Of a stretch of 64,000 nucleotides of DNA, positions 43,312-51,511 are shown piece after piece (within the stretch, counting starts at the first letter, position 1; every line of letters begins with the position of its first letter). The notes under the pieces were generated by a model. The model saw only the letters and a list, made by a program, of their open reading frames with translations. It did no database searches and had not been told where the DNA came from. The position numbers and the translations under genes are program-made. This stretch comes from Gammaproteobacteria bacterium (lineage in GTDB: Bacteria; Pseudomonadota; Gammaproteobacteria; Eutrophobiales; Eutrophobiaceae): assembly GCA_004297165.1 (NCBI GenBank), contig SCUJ01000006.1, positions 1,240,464 to 1,304,463 on the forward strand. Reading direction: 5' to 3'.

Positions 43312-45036
43312 ATGCGAATCCAATCAGGTCTGACGGCGGCGCTGGCTGTATTGATGCTGTTGCTCGGCGCGAACGCCGACGCGGCCAGCGAGAAACTCAC
43401 CGTCCTCAATCCGCTGGGTCAGCCCCCGGCTATCGCGCGGATCCCCATGGCCCCCCGGCTCGATACGCTGGATGGCAAGACCATCTATCTCGTGGACATC
43501 GGTTTCACCGACACCCATCAGCTTTTCACGGAGATGCAGGATTTATTGAAGTCCCGCTACCCGAAGACCGCCTTCGAGGTGCGCAAGAAGGCCGGCGTCT
43601 ATTACGAGGATGACCCGGAGCTATGGGCGGAGATCAAGGCGAAGGGCGATGCCATGATCATCGGTGTGGGCCATTGAAGCACCTGTTCGCCGGCGGTCGT
43701 CGGCCATGGCATCACCCTGGAGAAGATGGGCATCCCGATCGTTGGCGTGGTGACCACCGCGTTCAGCAATCTGGTCATAAGCTATTCCGGCAAGCAGGGC
43801 ATGCCCGGTGAACGCTTCGCCTTCGTGCCCCATCCCATCACCGGCGTCCCGGCGGCAAAATGCCGGGCATATCTGGAAGGCCAGGACCCCGTCACAGGCA
43901 AACCCGTGCTTGATGAACTCGTCTCTAGTCTGACCGGGAAGTTGACCGCGGAGGAGACCGCCACCGGCTTCATCGAGCGGCCCATTCCCCGCGTGGTCGA
44001 GGTTCAGGACACCGAGGAAAACCTGACTCAATTATTCCACAACAACGGCTGGACCGACGGCATGCCCATCGTCCTGCCCACGGAGGAAAGGGTTGCGGCG
44101 ATGTTGAAAGGCACCAGCCACGCCCCCGACGAACTCGTGGGAAAGATGCAGGCCTCCGCGCCGCACGAGGCCTGGAGTTACACGGTGGAGAAGGTCGCGG
44201 TGAACGCCGTGATGGCGGGCGCGCGACCCGAACACTTCCCCGTGATCCTCGCCATTGCCTCGACCGGGGCGCCGGCGCTCTTCACCTCCACGACCTCCTT
44301 CGCCCGCATGGCAATCATCAACGGCCCCATCCGCAACCAGATCGGGATCAACTCCGGGATCGGCGCGCTTGGCCCCTTCAGCCAGGCCAACGCGGTGATC
44401 GGCCGGGCCTGGACCATCCTGTCGATGAATCTCTGCGGCGGCGGGCGCATCGGCGAGACCTACATGGGCAGCCAGGGCAACAACTTCAACTACAACAACC
44501 TCACCTTCGGCGAGAACGAGGAGCAGTTGCCGGAAGGCTGGAAACCTCTGCACGTCCAGAAGGGCTATGAGCCGGGCGACAGCGTGGTCAGCGTCTTCAA
44601 CGGCTGGGGCATCACCCACGCCGACCAGAGTTTTGGCAAGGACTTTCATCCCCAGATCCCGCGCTGGTTGCAGTTCATCAGCCCGTGGTCCCCCGCCATC
44701 CTGCTGCTCGATCCTTCCATCATCAAGCAGTTGAAGGACTCGGAGGGTTTCGCCAGCAAGGAGCAACTCATCGACTGGATCTACAGCAACACCAAGGTCA
44801 AGGCCGGCGATTACTGGGAGAATTACTACTCGGTGCAAAACTTCACCCGTCCGAGCGCTGAGAAGGGCGTGGAACCCTACGCCTCCTGGCTCAAGCTGCC
44901 CAAGGACGCCGAGATCCCGCAGTTCTCCCGGCCGGAGCGCATCACCGTGATCTCCGTCGGCGGCGAGACCAATCTCTTCTGGCAGGCCGGGGATTTCGGT
45001 TACCTGTCCTCCGCTTCCGTTGACGACTGGAGATAA
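43312..45036 (+). CDS. UGSC-type selenoprotein, U-S-T-C variant (UGSC 3), in-frame TGA at 43675-43677
   Basis: With TGA at codon 122 read as selenocysteine this is a 574-residue exported protein. ATG 43312 is chosen over 43297 because GAGGAG lies 7 nt upstream; the Sec signal ends GANADAAS. The N-domain shows NPLGQPPAIARIPMAPRLD and LDGKTIYLVDIGFTDTH, then IIGVGH-U-STCSPAVVGHG. The frame then runs open to TAA at 45034. C-domain motifs GTSHAPDELVGKM, NAVMAGARPEHFPVIL and a terminal VGGETNLFWQAGDFG match UGSC 2. It follows the exported dienelactone hydrolase and precedes a small exported protein by 1 nt, so the three are probably cotranscribed. Biochemical role unknown. Split into two ORFs by any pipeline that treats TGA as stop. 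Confidence 0.86.
43689..43704 (+). promoter_or_regulatory. Candidate SECIS stem-loop of UGSC 3
   Basis: Starting 11 nt after the TGA, GCCG-GCGGTCGT-CGGC is identical base for base to the UGSC 2 element (21376-21391). The codons flanking this block differ between the two genes (TGC ACG against TGT TCG before it). Identity at all wobble positions in the loop is consistent with an RNA constraint beyond the protein sequence. Confidence 0.5.
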
Positions 45037-45037
45037 C

Positions 45038-45604
45038 ATGATTCGATCAGGATTTTCCGCCCTTGTCCTGGCGGGTGTACTTTGCGTGCAGAATAGCGCA
45101 ATGGCGCAGAATAACTCGCCGGGTTCCGCCGCGGCCATCGGGGCGACCGTCGCCGGCATCGTCGAATGCGGCCAGGGCTACTCCTCGCACGAATTGTACA
45201 ACGTCAAGGTCAGCGTCCAGGAGGTCCTGCGCGGTCCGGCCGCCAGCGAACGCCTCCAATCCGCCGCCGGTGAAATCCCCGCCCCAGCCGCGGACAATGA
45301 ATATCTCCTCGCCAGCGTGAGTTTCAATTACAAGGCGCGCGGCAAACCCGGCCTCTGCGCGCATCCCCTGCGGCCGGCGCAGTTCAAGGCGATCTCCGCA
45401 GCCGGTGTGGAATATCCGCGCCCTGATTTTCCACCGCCCGATCCCCCATTAACCGGCGACATCAAGTCCGCCGAAACCCTGGACGGCTGGCTGGTTTATC
45501 TCGTTCCGCGCGCCGACTCCTCCCCATTGCTCTATTTCAATGTCGACGAAAACGGCGGCGTCGCCCACGGCGGGAATCTGTGGTTCAAGCTGGGGGCGGA
45601 ATAG
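45038..45604 (+). CDS. Hypothetical exported protein of the UGSC 3 operon
   Basis: A 188-residue protein with a Sec signal (MIRSGFSALVLAGVLCVQNSAMAQ). The mature part is beta-rich (ELYNVKVSVQEVLRGPAASE, NEYLLASVSFNYKARG, DGWLVYLVP) and ends with YFNVDENGGVAHGGNLWF. I do not recognise a named domain; the pattern could be an immunoglobulin-like sandwich. ATG 45038 lies 1 nt after the UGSC 3 stop, so translation is probably coupled and the product may work with the selenoprotein in the periplasm. Confidence 0.75.
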   Translation: MIRSGFSALVLAGVLCVQNSAMAQNNSPGSAAAIGATVAGIVECGQGYSSHELYNVKVSVQEVLRGPAASERLQSAAGEIPAPAADNEYLLASVSFNYKARGKPGLCAHPLRPAQFKAISAAGVEYPRPDFPPPDPPLTGDIKSAETLDGWLVYLVPRADSSPLLYFNVDENGGVAHGGNLWFKLGAE

Positions 45605-45638
45605 GCTGGATTCACCTGGATTGTCGAATCGGGCGATC

Positions 45639-46847
45639 ATGTCAAACGAGAACTTTTACTCGAACCTGCCCGTCCTCGACGATTTCACCGCCGTCACCGA
45701 CCTGGGCAACTATCAGCCCTTGCCCGAGGACTGGTGGATCGTCGTCGCCGACATAGCCAACTCCACCGGCGCCATCCGTTCCGGGATGTACAAGGCGGTC
45801 AACCTCCTCGGTGTTTCCGTGATCACATCCGTTGTTAATCTCGCCAATCCTTTACTCATTCCCTACATCTTTGGCGGCGATGGTGCGGTGATGTGCGTAC
45901 CGCCCGGCCTGCTCGATAAAACGCGCACGGCGCTACTCGCCACGCAGGCCCTCGCACGCGCAACTTTTGGTCTCGACCTGCGCGCCGGTCTCATACCGAT
46001 AAGCGCGATAAATCGTTCCGGGGCGCGTATCCTGGTTGCCAGGCACCGGATGTCGCGGCATTTCATCCAGACCGCCTTTGCCGGCGGTGGCGTGGAGTAC
46101 GCGGAACGATTGTTGAAGGATGAAACCGCGGGCGCAGAGTATCGTCTGCCCCATGCTGAAGCCAGTTCCGGGGCGGATTTTTCCGGTCTGGAATGCCGCT
46201 GGGACAATGTACCAAGCAAGCACGGTGAGATCATCGCCCTGATCGTCAAGGCCATGGCGCCCACGCTGGATGCAGAGGCGCGGATCTACGATGAGATTAT
46301 CGCAAAGGTGAAGGAGATCTACGGCGACGATGACTCCTGCCGTCCGGTGCATCTCGGCGGCCTGCATCTCACCTTTAACGGCGGGAAATTGAGCCATGAA
46401 ACCTGGATCCGTACCTTTCCGCGCGGACTCTTCGCGCGTCTCCGCTACTGGTACAAGGTGCGATTGCAGAATGTCCTCGGCTGGATCTTCATGGGATGCG
46501 GGTTCAACATCGGCGGCACGGACTGGGTGCAATACAAGCAGGACTTGATCCTGAACACCGACTTCAAAAAATTCGATGGCATGCTGCGTGCGGTGCTGTC
46601 AGGCACAAGGGAACAACGCTGGCGACTTAATCAATATCTCGAAGCGCGTTTCGACCGGAAGGAGTGCGTCTACGGCATCCATCCATCGGATTCGGCCTTG
46701 ATCACCTGTCTCATCAGGAAACGCTCGGGGGAGCATTATCACTTCGTCGACGGCGCCGACGGCGGTTATGCGATGGCGGCCGCGGCCTTGAAAGACCGGC
46801 TGAAGGAACTTAATTCTCCGGAGACACCAAACCCTCCAACCGGGTAG
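45639..46847 (+). CDS. DUF3095 family protein (nucleotide-cyclase-like)
   Basis: A 402-residue cytoplasmic protein of the DUF3095 family: FYSNLPVLDDFTAVTDLGNY, DWWIVVADIANSTGAI, FGGDGAVMCVP near the start, and GGTDWVQYKQDLILNTDFKKFDG further on. The DIANST and FGGDGA segments resemble the metal-binding parts of class III nucleotidyl cyclases, and the family is thought to be related, but activity is not established. No signal peptide. ATG 45639 is preferred over upstream codons inside the previous gene. It is 34 nt after that gene and may be part of the operon. Confidence 0.83.
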   Translation: MSNENFYSNLPVLDDFTAVTDLGNYQPLPEDWWIVVADIANSTGAIRSGMYKAVNLLGVSVITSVVNLANPLLIPYIFGGDGAVMCVPPGLLDKTRTALLATQALARATFGLDLRAGLIPISAINRSGARILVARHRMSRHFIQTAFAGGGVEYAERLLKDETAGAEYRLPHAEASSGADFSGLECRWDNVPSKHGEIIALIVKAMAPTLDAEARIYDEIIAKVKEIYGDDDSCRPVHLGGLHLTFNGGKLSHETWIRTFPRGLFARLRYWYKVRLQNVLGWIFMGCGFNIGGTDWVQYKQDLILNTDFKKFDGMLRAVLSGTREQRWRLNQYLEARFDRKECVYGIHPSDSALITCLIRKRSGEHYHFVDGADGGYAMAAAALKDRLKELNSPETPNPPTG

Positions 46848-46866
46848 CAGGCTGTTGGTGCAGACC

Positions 46867-47751
46867 TCAGCCCTTCGGCATCAGGGCAGCCTTATTCGCA
46901 GTAAGAAAATCGCGCACTGAGGTCGGCGCACTACCGGTCAGGTCCTGTACCGCCGGTGAAACGGTGGCATGATAACCACGCGCCGTTGCCACATCGAAGC
47001 CAACCAAAGCCCCGATCAGTGTGGGTGGGAGTCCCGCGGATTTCATCCCCTCCGCCAGTTGCTCCTTGGTGATGCTGACATGCTTGAGCGGCTTGCCCGT
47101 GAGTTCGGTCGCCATCCTCGCGACCTCCTCCGCCGTGACGGGCGCGGGGCCGGTGATATCGTAGATGCGCTTGCTGAAATCGGATGCGGCCAGCGCGGCC
47201 GCGTCGGCCTTGGCGCAGTCTTCCCTCGTCACCGAATTACGTCCCTTATTATCCGTGGCAGTCGCCCAAGTCCCGGAGGCCAGGGCGTTAGGCAGGGAAT
47301 TAAGGAGATTGTCGGTGTACAGGGCATGACGCAGGATGGTCCAGCTCATGGAACTTCCGAAGATGGCCTGTTCCGTCCAGAAGTGATCGTTCTCGATGAT
47401 GCTGTCGCTGGGGAACGGCGAGACCACCGAGGTATAGAGGATGTGCTTGACGCCCGCGGCCTCTGCGGCTGCAACCGCGGCCCGGTGCTGGCCGAGGCGC
47501 TGGCCCGGCACGATGATGGCGTCCGTGCTGATCAGCAGCAGACGATCGATGCCGGCGAAGGCGGCCCGCAAGGATTCGGGTTTGCCGAAATCCGCGGCGC
47601 GGACCTCCGCGCCCTTGGCGGCCAGATCGGCGATCTTGGCCGGATCGCGGGACGCAGCAACTACAGTACCAGCTTTCTTTTGCAGAAGGATTTCGACGAC
47701 GCGACGGCCGAGATGGCCATTGGCGCCGGTGACGAGCAAACGGTTGGACAT
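46867..47751 (-). CDS. NmrA-like NAD(P)-binding oxidoreductase (atypical SDR)
   Basis: A 294-residue atypical SDR. The N-terminus VTGANGHLGRRVVEILL is the GxxGxxG dinucleotide site; the family's YTSVVSPFPSD and TILRHALYTDN segments follow. Members include azoreductase or quinone oxidoreductase-like QOR2 proteins and redox-sensing NmrA relatives. ATG 47751 has AAGGAG upstream and the family start MSNRLLVTGA; upstream in-frame codons are not needed. Unlike most dehydrogenases in this window it has no export signal. It is the last gene of a minus-strand run that begins with the SnoaL-like genes. Confidence 0.85.
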   Translation of the reverse strand: MSNRLLVTGANGHLGRRVVEILLQKKAGTVVAASRDPAKIADLAAKGAEVRAADFGKPESLRAAFAGIDRLLLISTDAIIVPGQRLGQHRAAVAAAEAAGVKHILYTSVVSPFPSDSIIENDHFWTEQAIFGSSMSWTILRHALYTDNLLNSLPNALASGTWATATDNKGRNSVTREDCAKADAAALAASDFSKRIYDITGPAPVTAEEVARMATELTGKPLKHVSITKEQLAEGMKSAGLPPTLIGALVGFDVATARGYHATVSPAVQDLTGSAPTSVRDFLTANKAALMPKG

Positions 47752-47816
47752 GACTGGCTCCTTATTCATGAGGGGATGGGTTCGTATTATAAAAGAATAT
47801 TGCCGATGGAATCTTT

Positions 47817-48320
47817 TTACCCTTCCATCTGCCACTCGTTGACCAGTTTATATCGCGCCGCCTTGATTTGTTTGAACTTGCCGTCAACGACCCAATAGAT
47901 GCCGAAACTGATAATCCTGAACACCTCCCCCTTTTTTAACTGCCGGCCAAAATACTGGCTGTCCCAGTCCTTGAAACACCGGAACTCGGAGGGGACGACG
48001 GCGGCGATGCCGGTGGCATCGGACACGAAGTGGTCAACGATCACCGTTTCCTTGATGTACTGCTTCACTTCGGCGTAGAAATCCAGAATTCCCTGGCGTC
48101 CCTTAATCGTGGCATTTCTCAACTCCAGTTCGACGTCCTCGTGATAAAAGTCGGCGAAGCGCGGATCGTTGTTGTTGAACCAATCCAGATACTGGTCATA
48201 TTGCGCGCGGCTGATGCCTTCATTGCATTGCGCCTGAACTGTGGGCAACAAAGTCGCCGCGGTGATGCCGGTAGCGCCCGCAAGCAACTGGCGTCGCGTA
48301 GTCGTGATGATCTTTTTCAT
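47817..48320 (-). CDS. SnoaL/NTF2-like protein 1, Tat signal
   Basis: A 167-residue exported protein. It begins with a twin-arginine signal (TTRRQLLAGATGITAATLL to VQAQ). The mature domain has the NTF2-like cone pattern: LDWFNNNDPRFADFYHEDVELEL, then KGRQGILDFYAEVKQ and a beta-rich end. AGGAG precedes the ATG by 7 nt. It is the nearest of four SnoaL-like genes to the NmrA-like gene. Substrate or partner unknown. Confidence 0.78.
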   Translation of the reverse strand: MKKIITTTRRQLLAGATGITAATLLPTVQAQCNEGISRAQYDQYLDWFNNNDPRFADFYHEDVELELRNATIKGRQGILDFYAEVKQYIKETVIVDHFVSDATGIAAVVPSEFRCFKDWDSQYFGRQLKKGEVFRIISFGIYWVVDGKFKQIKAARYKLVNEWQMEG

Positions 48321-48381
48321 GATGCACTCCTGCTGTTAATTTTCACACGCAAACCTAACCTGAGCTGAGCGTTGCCCGTCC

Positions 48382-48927
48382 CTATTCCCGGCGGACGCGT
48401 TTGACGATGTACCACTGGCCGTTGCGTTTCTCCAGCTCGTCTTCGTACCGGCCGATGGCGGAGGTGTGGATATCGACGTTGGTGCGCATGACCGCCATCC
48501 AGTTGCAGTAATGCCGGGCATGCGTTGCGTCGATGATCTCGATGTACTGGTTGCTGTTGCGGCTGAAACGCCGCAGGGTCGCCGGATTGAAACTTTGCGT
48601 GTCGGGATTGGGCTTTTCGCTCAACCGCCGGGTGATGATGGTGCGTATGTCATCGCGGCCTGTATATCGCAACTTCTCAAAACCGAAGATCGGCCATTGA
48701 CTGTCCAGGATGTAGACCGCGTCCTCCGCGAAGGCGTTGGCGAACATGTCCGGATCGCTCAACTCAAAACCGAGATTCGAGAAATACAGCACCTTTTCTA
48801 TGGCCTGGCGCTCCAGAAACATCTGCGCCCCATCCGTCTGCGCCGAGACCGGCTGCACGCAGAGGGCCAGTATCAGACCGACCCCGAATCCAGCAACCGT
48901 TGATCGGTATACCGAGTGTATGTTCAT
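48382..48927 (-). CDS. SnoaL/NTF2-like protein 2, exported
   Basis: A 181-residue protein with a Sec signal ending QPVSAQT. NTF2-like features: LERQAIEKVLYFSNLGFELSD, MFANAFAEDAVYILD, then HARHYCNWMAVMRT and a terminal ERNGQWYIVKRVRRE-type strand (here KRNGQWYIVKRVRRE). ATG 48927 follows GAGGGGG. Same strand and short gaps (61 and 60 nt) to its two neighbours of the same fold. Confidence 0.78.
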   Translation of the reverse strand: MNIHSVYRSTVAGFGVGLILALCVQPVSAQTDGAQMFLERQAIEKVLYFSNLGFELSDPDMFANAFAEDAVYILDSQWPIFGFEKLRYTGRDDIRTIITRRLSEKPNPDTQSFNPATLRRFSRNSNQYIEIIDATHARHYCNWMAVMRTNVDIHTSAIGRYEDELEKRNGQWYIVKRVRRE

Positions 48928-48987
48928 ATTAACCCCCTCGTGAATAACAAATGCAGCCTGGCATCCGGGTTGCGATTTCTGCCCCCT

Positions 48988-49581
48988 TTATTCTTCTTGT
49001 AACGGATTCTCGCGAGGTTTGTAGTTCGTATCGAAGCGGTTCGGCATGCGGCCATCGGCGGTGATATAGCGACGCTTGATGAGCCACTTTCCGTTTTGTT
49101 TGACCAGCTCCGTATCCTCACGACCCTGCTCGAAGATTTGCGGCAGTTTGCCAATTCCCTCGTTCATCACGCCGGTCCAGATCACGTGCGCCGTGGCCGT
49201 GTCGCCGTTGATTTCGACGATCGGGTTGGTCAGCAGCATGTGCCCGCGACGACCCGCCTCCGGCGCCGGCTCATTCGGATCCGGTTCCGGGCGCCGGTAC
49301 AGTTTCGCAATTTCCGCGTGACCCTTTGCGACCGTGCCATCGACATCGAGCAAGGCATCTTCCGTGAAATACTCAGACAGCTCATGGGCGTTGCCCATCG
49401 AGAGATCGTAATAATAGCGCGTCAGGAGATCCTCAACCTGGATACGGTCGAGCAGGGTTTCCATGGTGACCTGCTGCGCGAACGACGTTGGCGACTGGGA
49501 CAGGAACAGCATTGCCATGGTTACAGCGACAGCGTGGACGAACCTGGTAGTACGCATGGTCGAATGATTATCTCTGGACAT
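48988..49581 (-). CDS. SnoaL/NTF2-like protein 3, exported
   Basis: A 197-residue protein with a signal peptide (core VAVTMAMLFLSQSPTSFAQQ). The mature part has IQVEDLLTRYYYDLSMGNAHEL, YFTEDALLDVDGTVAKGHAEI and KQNGKWLIKRRYITADG, the SnoaL-like arrangement. GGGGGAGA precedes ATG 49581. It is more similar in layout to protein 2 than to protein 4. Confidence 0.78.
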   Translation of the reverse strand: MSRDNHSTMRTTRFVHAVAVTMAMLFLSQSPTSFAQQVTMETLLDRIQVEDLLTRYYYDLSMGNAHELSEYFTEDALLDVDGTVAKGHAEIAKLYRRPEPDPNEPAPEAGRRGHMLLTNPIVEINGDTATAHVIWTGVMNEGIGKLPQIFEQGREDTELVKQNGKWLIKRRYITADGRMPNRFDTNYKPRENPLQEE

Positions 49582-49626
49582 GTGATCTCCCCCTCTTATA
49601 GTTTGGTTCGTGGATATTAAACCCGT

Positions 49627-49772
49627 AGCGGGCTGTTGAAAAACGTCGCGAGCGACGGCAGAACCAGGCGCGAGCAGGCAAGAAACCGGAGTTTACACGG
49701 GCAGTAAATGAGGATTTCGAGCACGCTCGCAACGCCGTTATGTCTAGCGTAGCAGTTTTTCAACCGCCTGCT
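49627..49772. mobile_element. MITE-like element with 18-bp imperfect terminal inverted repeats
   Basis: Ends AGCGGGCTGTTGAAAAAC (49627-49644) and GTTTTTCAACCGCCTGCT (49755-49772) are inverted repeats matching at 16 of 18 positions. The 146-bp interior has no ORF. Its right end supplies the stop codon (49771-49773) of SnoaL-like protein 4. Non-coding elements with TGTTGAAAAAC ends are common in proteobacterial intergenic DNA. Confidence 0.65.
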
Positions 49773-50394
49773 AGCGCATATCCGGCGTTTGCAGCGCTGG
49801 GTTATGCCAGGCCCTGGTTCGGACATGCGTACGCTGTTTGATCCGCCAGCCGGCTGGTGTTTTGACATAAACATCTTCATAACCGCCATCGCGGATGGCA
49901 TCGCCGGGGCCGTCCATGCCCAGCATGATCAGGTAGACCCGCCCGGTGGCGCCTCCGGGGGCAGGTTCGATGACATGATTGACCATCAGATGACTCCAGC
50001 CGTTCCAGGCAACCGCGCCGTCGCCGGGGGTCGATAATTTGCCGTTTACCGGTTTCTGGCAGCCTTCGGCCCCGCCACCCGCCGCCCGCGCCAGTTGTTC
50101 CCGGCCTCGCGCACGCGCAACTCCGCCCTTGCTGAAACCGTCATCCGAATAGTTATCGACGAATACGCCATCGTCCGTATACAGATCCGCATAGTCATAA
50201 CCATTATTGGAGCAGGTATCCAGGGCATGGGCATAACGATTCGCGAGTTGCTCAATCTCATGGTAATCGAGCGCGGTGAGATTGTTTTCCTGGCCATACG
50301 CCGGCAATACCGTAAATACGCTGAAAGCGTTCAGGATAATAATTAAGGTCCACCATGTTTGATGGTTCAGGGATAGAGTCTGCTTATTAGTCAT
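49771..50394 (-). CDS. SnoaL/NTF2-like protein 4, exported
   Basis: A 207-residue protein. ATG 50394 is preferred (AGGAG about 10 nt upstream); a GTG at 50403 sits too close to that site. A signal (LIIILNAFSVFTVLPAYGQ) precedes a SnoaL-like domain: DYHEIEQLANRYAHALDTC, YADLYTDDGVFVDN, RGREQLARAAGGG and GGYEDVYVKTPAGWRIKQRTHV. The stop codon lies in the MITE-like repeat, so the last residues (LQTPDMR) may not be original. It heads the minus-strand run of NTF2-like genes. Confidence 0.76.
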   Translation of the reverse strand: MTNKQTLSLNHQTWWTLIIILNAFSVFTVLPAYGQENNLTALDYHEIEQLANRYAHALDTCSNNGYDYADLYTDDGVFVDNYSDDGFSKGGVARARGREQLARAAGGGAEGCQKPVNGKLSTPGDGAVAWNGWSHLMVNHVIEPAPGGATGRVYLIMLGMDGPGDAIRDGGYEDVYVKTPAGWRIKQRTHVRTRAWHNPALQTPDMR

Positions 50395-50724
50395 CTCGCT
50401 CACACTCCTGTCGGTTCATTTTGTCATTTGGCGCCAAATCGTGTCTGGTAAGCGTCGCTTTATGCAAATATTAGCAAACGTAGCCTGGGTTGAGCGTTGC
50501 TAGGGTAACCCAAGGGAATTATTGTATAAATGTAGTTATATAAACGCTGTACCTTTGAATGACATCTGGTTTTTTCGGTCATCCTCGACTTGAGTAATGG
50601 TAGGTCACTCATTATTTTTTGTACACCGAGGAAGCGGCTTGTTATTGCGGATTTGTCATGTGATTTGATGCCGGCGAGGACAAACGATACATTACAATGG
50701 AAGACGTAATCAGGAGAGCCGGGA
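50395..50724. other. Intergenic region, repeat fragment near 50480
   Basis: A 330-bp gap between divergent genes. Around 50480-50515 a partial palindrome (GTAGCCTGGGTTGAGCG to AACCCA) resembles the left part of the GTAGCC-type repeats at 26594 and 27311. The remainder shows no gene; short frames lack ribosome sites. Confidence 0.4.
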
Positions 50725-50928
50725 TTGAATGCGAATTTGGTGCTATGGGGGATTCTGTTCAGTTCCTTTGGAATGGGCTTCTTTATGTACGGCAGGAAAC
50801 AGAAAGCTGTGGCGCCGTTAGTCTGTGGCCTGCTACTCATGATTTATCCTTATTTCATCTCCAATACCATTCTGCTTGTCCTGATCGGAATAGTCCTGAT
50901 TGCGATCCCTTATTTTGTCAGGTACTGA
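50725..50928 (+). CDS. Small membrane protein, 67 residues
   Basis: TTG start with AGGAGAG upstream. Two hydrophobic helices (LVLWGILFSSFGMGFFMYG and NTILLVLIGIVLIAIPYFV) are joined by a short basic loop (RKQKAVAP). Small conserved proteins of this plan are often mislabelled amino-acid transport protein; no function is established. It converges with the cold-shock gene across a terminator. Confidence 0.65.
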   Translation: MNANLVLWGILFSSFGMGFFMYGRKQKAVAPLVCGLLLMIYPYFISNTILLVLIGIVLIAIPYFVRY

Positions 50929-50973
50929 CGGCGAATAGATCCTGCCTGGACTGGATTGTACCCTGGCAAAAAA

Positions 50974-50995
50974 AAGCCCCGCGATGGCGGGGCTT
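50974..50995 (-). terminator. Rho-independent terminator of the cold-shock gene
   Basis: AAGCCCCGC (50974-50982) pairs with GCGGGGCTT (50987-50995), loop GATG. On the minus strand a run of T residues follows (the A run at 50968-50975), 28 nt after the csp stop. It can also close the convergent small membrane protein gene. Confidence 0.88.
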
Positions 50996-51022
50996 CTTGC
51001 ACAGACTGATGTACTGTCTGGT

Positions 51023-51226
51023 CTAGCGCACAGTCACATTGGTTGCGCTGGGGCCTTTCGCGCCTTGCTCGATGTCAAAGCTCACGGTCTGACCCTCTGA
51101 CAACGATTTGAACCCTTCCGCGCGGATGGCGGAATGATGCACGAATACATCGGGGCTGCCGTTGTCCGGCGTGATGAATCCAAAACCCTTGCTGTCGTTA
51201 AACCACTTTACTTTACCTGTAGCCAT
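51023..51226 (-). CDS. Cold-shock protein (CspA family)
   Basis: A 67-residue single cold-shock domain with both RNA-binding motifs intact: RNP1 as KGFGFITP and RNP2 as VFVHHSAI. It starts [12 protein letters not shown] and ends SATNVTVR. Such proteins bind single-stranded nucleic acid and act as RNA chaperones or antiterminators. AGGTAACC precedes the ATG; the long gap upstream (51227-51511) may carry a structured leader as in other csp genes. Housekeeping gene, not tied to its neighbours. Confidence 0.96.
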   Translation of the reverse strand: MATGKVKWFNDSKGFGFITPDNGSPDVFVHHSAIRAEGFKSLSEGQTVSFDIEQGAKGPSATNVTVR

Positions 51227-51511
51227 TACGGTTACCTCATTGATGATTGATAAAAGAACAATGTATTAGCATCTGTATTGTTGACGATGGATCACGGAAA
51301 AGTCTGCTGTTATACACTGCGAGGGATTACCGGAAGTCGCTACAAAAAACATTCATACTTATGCTAATGGTCATCACCCTATAGCATTTTGTTTAGGAAT
51401 ACCAGTTATTTAACATGCCAGGCGCATGCGTTTCTGTCAGGACTGACCCGAGATGATATCATCCGTTGCGGGGGAAGCAGTCCTGTATCCATGTCATCGA
51501 GGGGAAATGTT

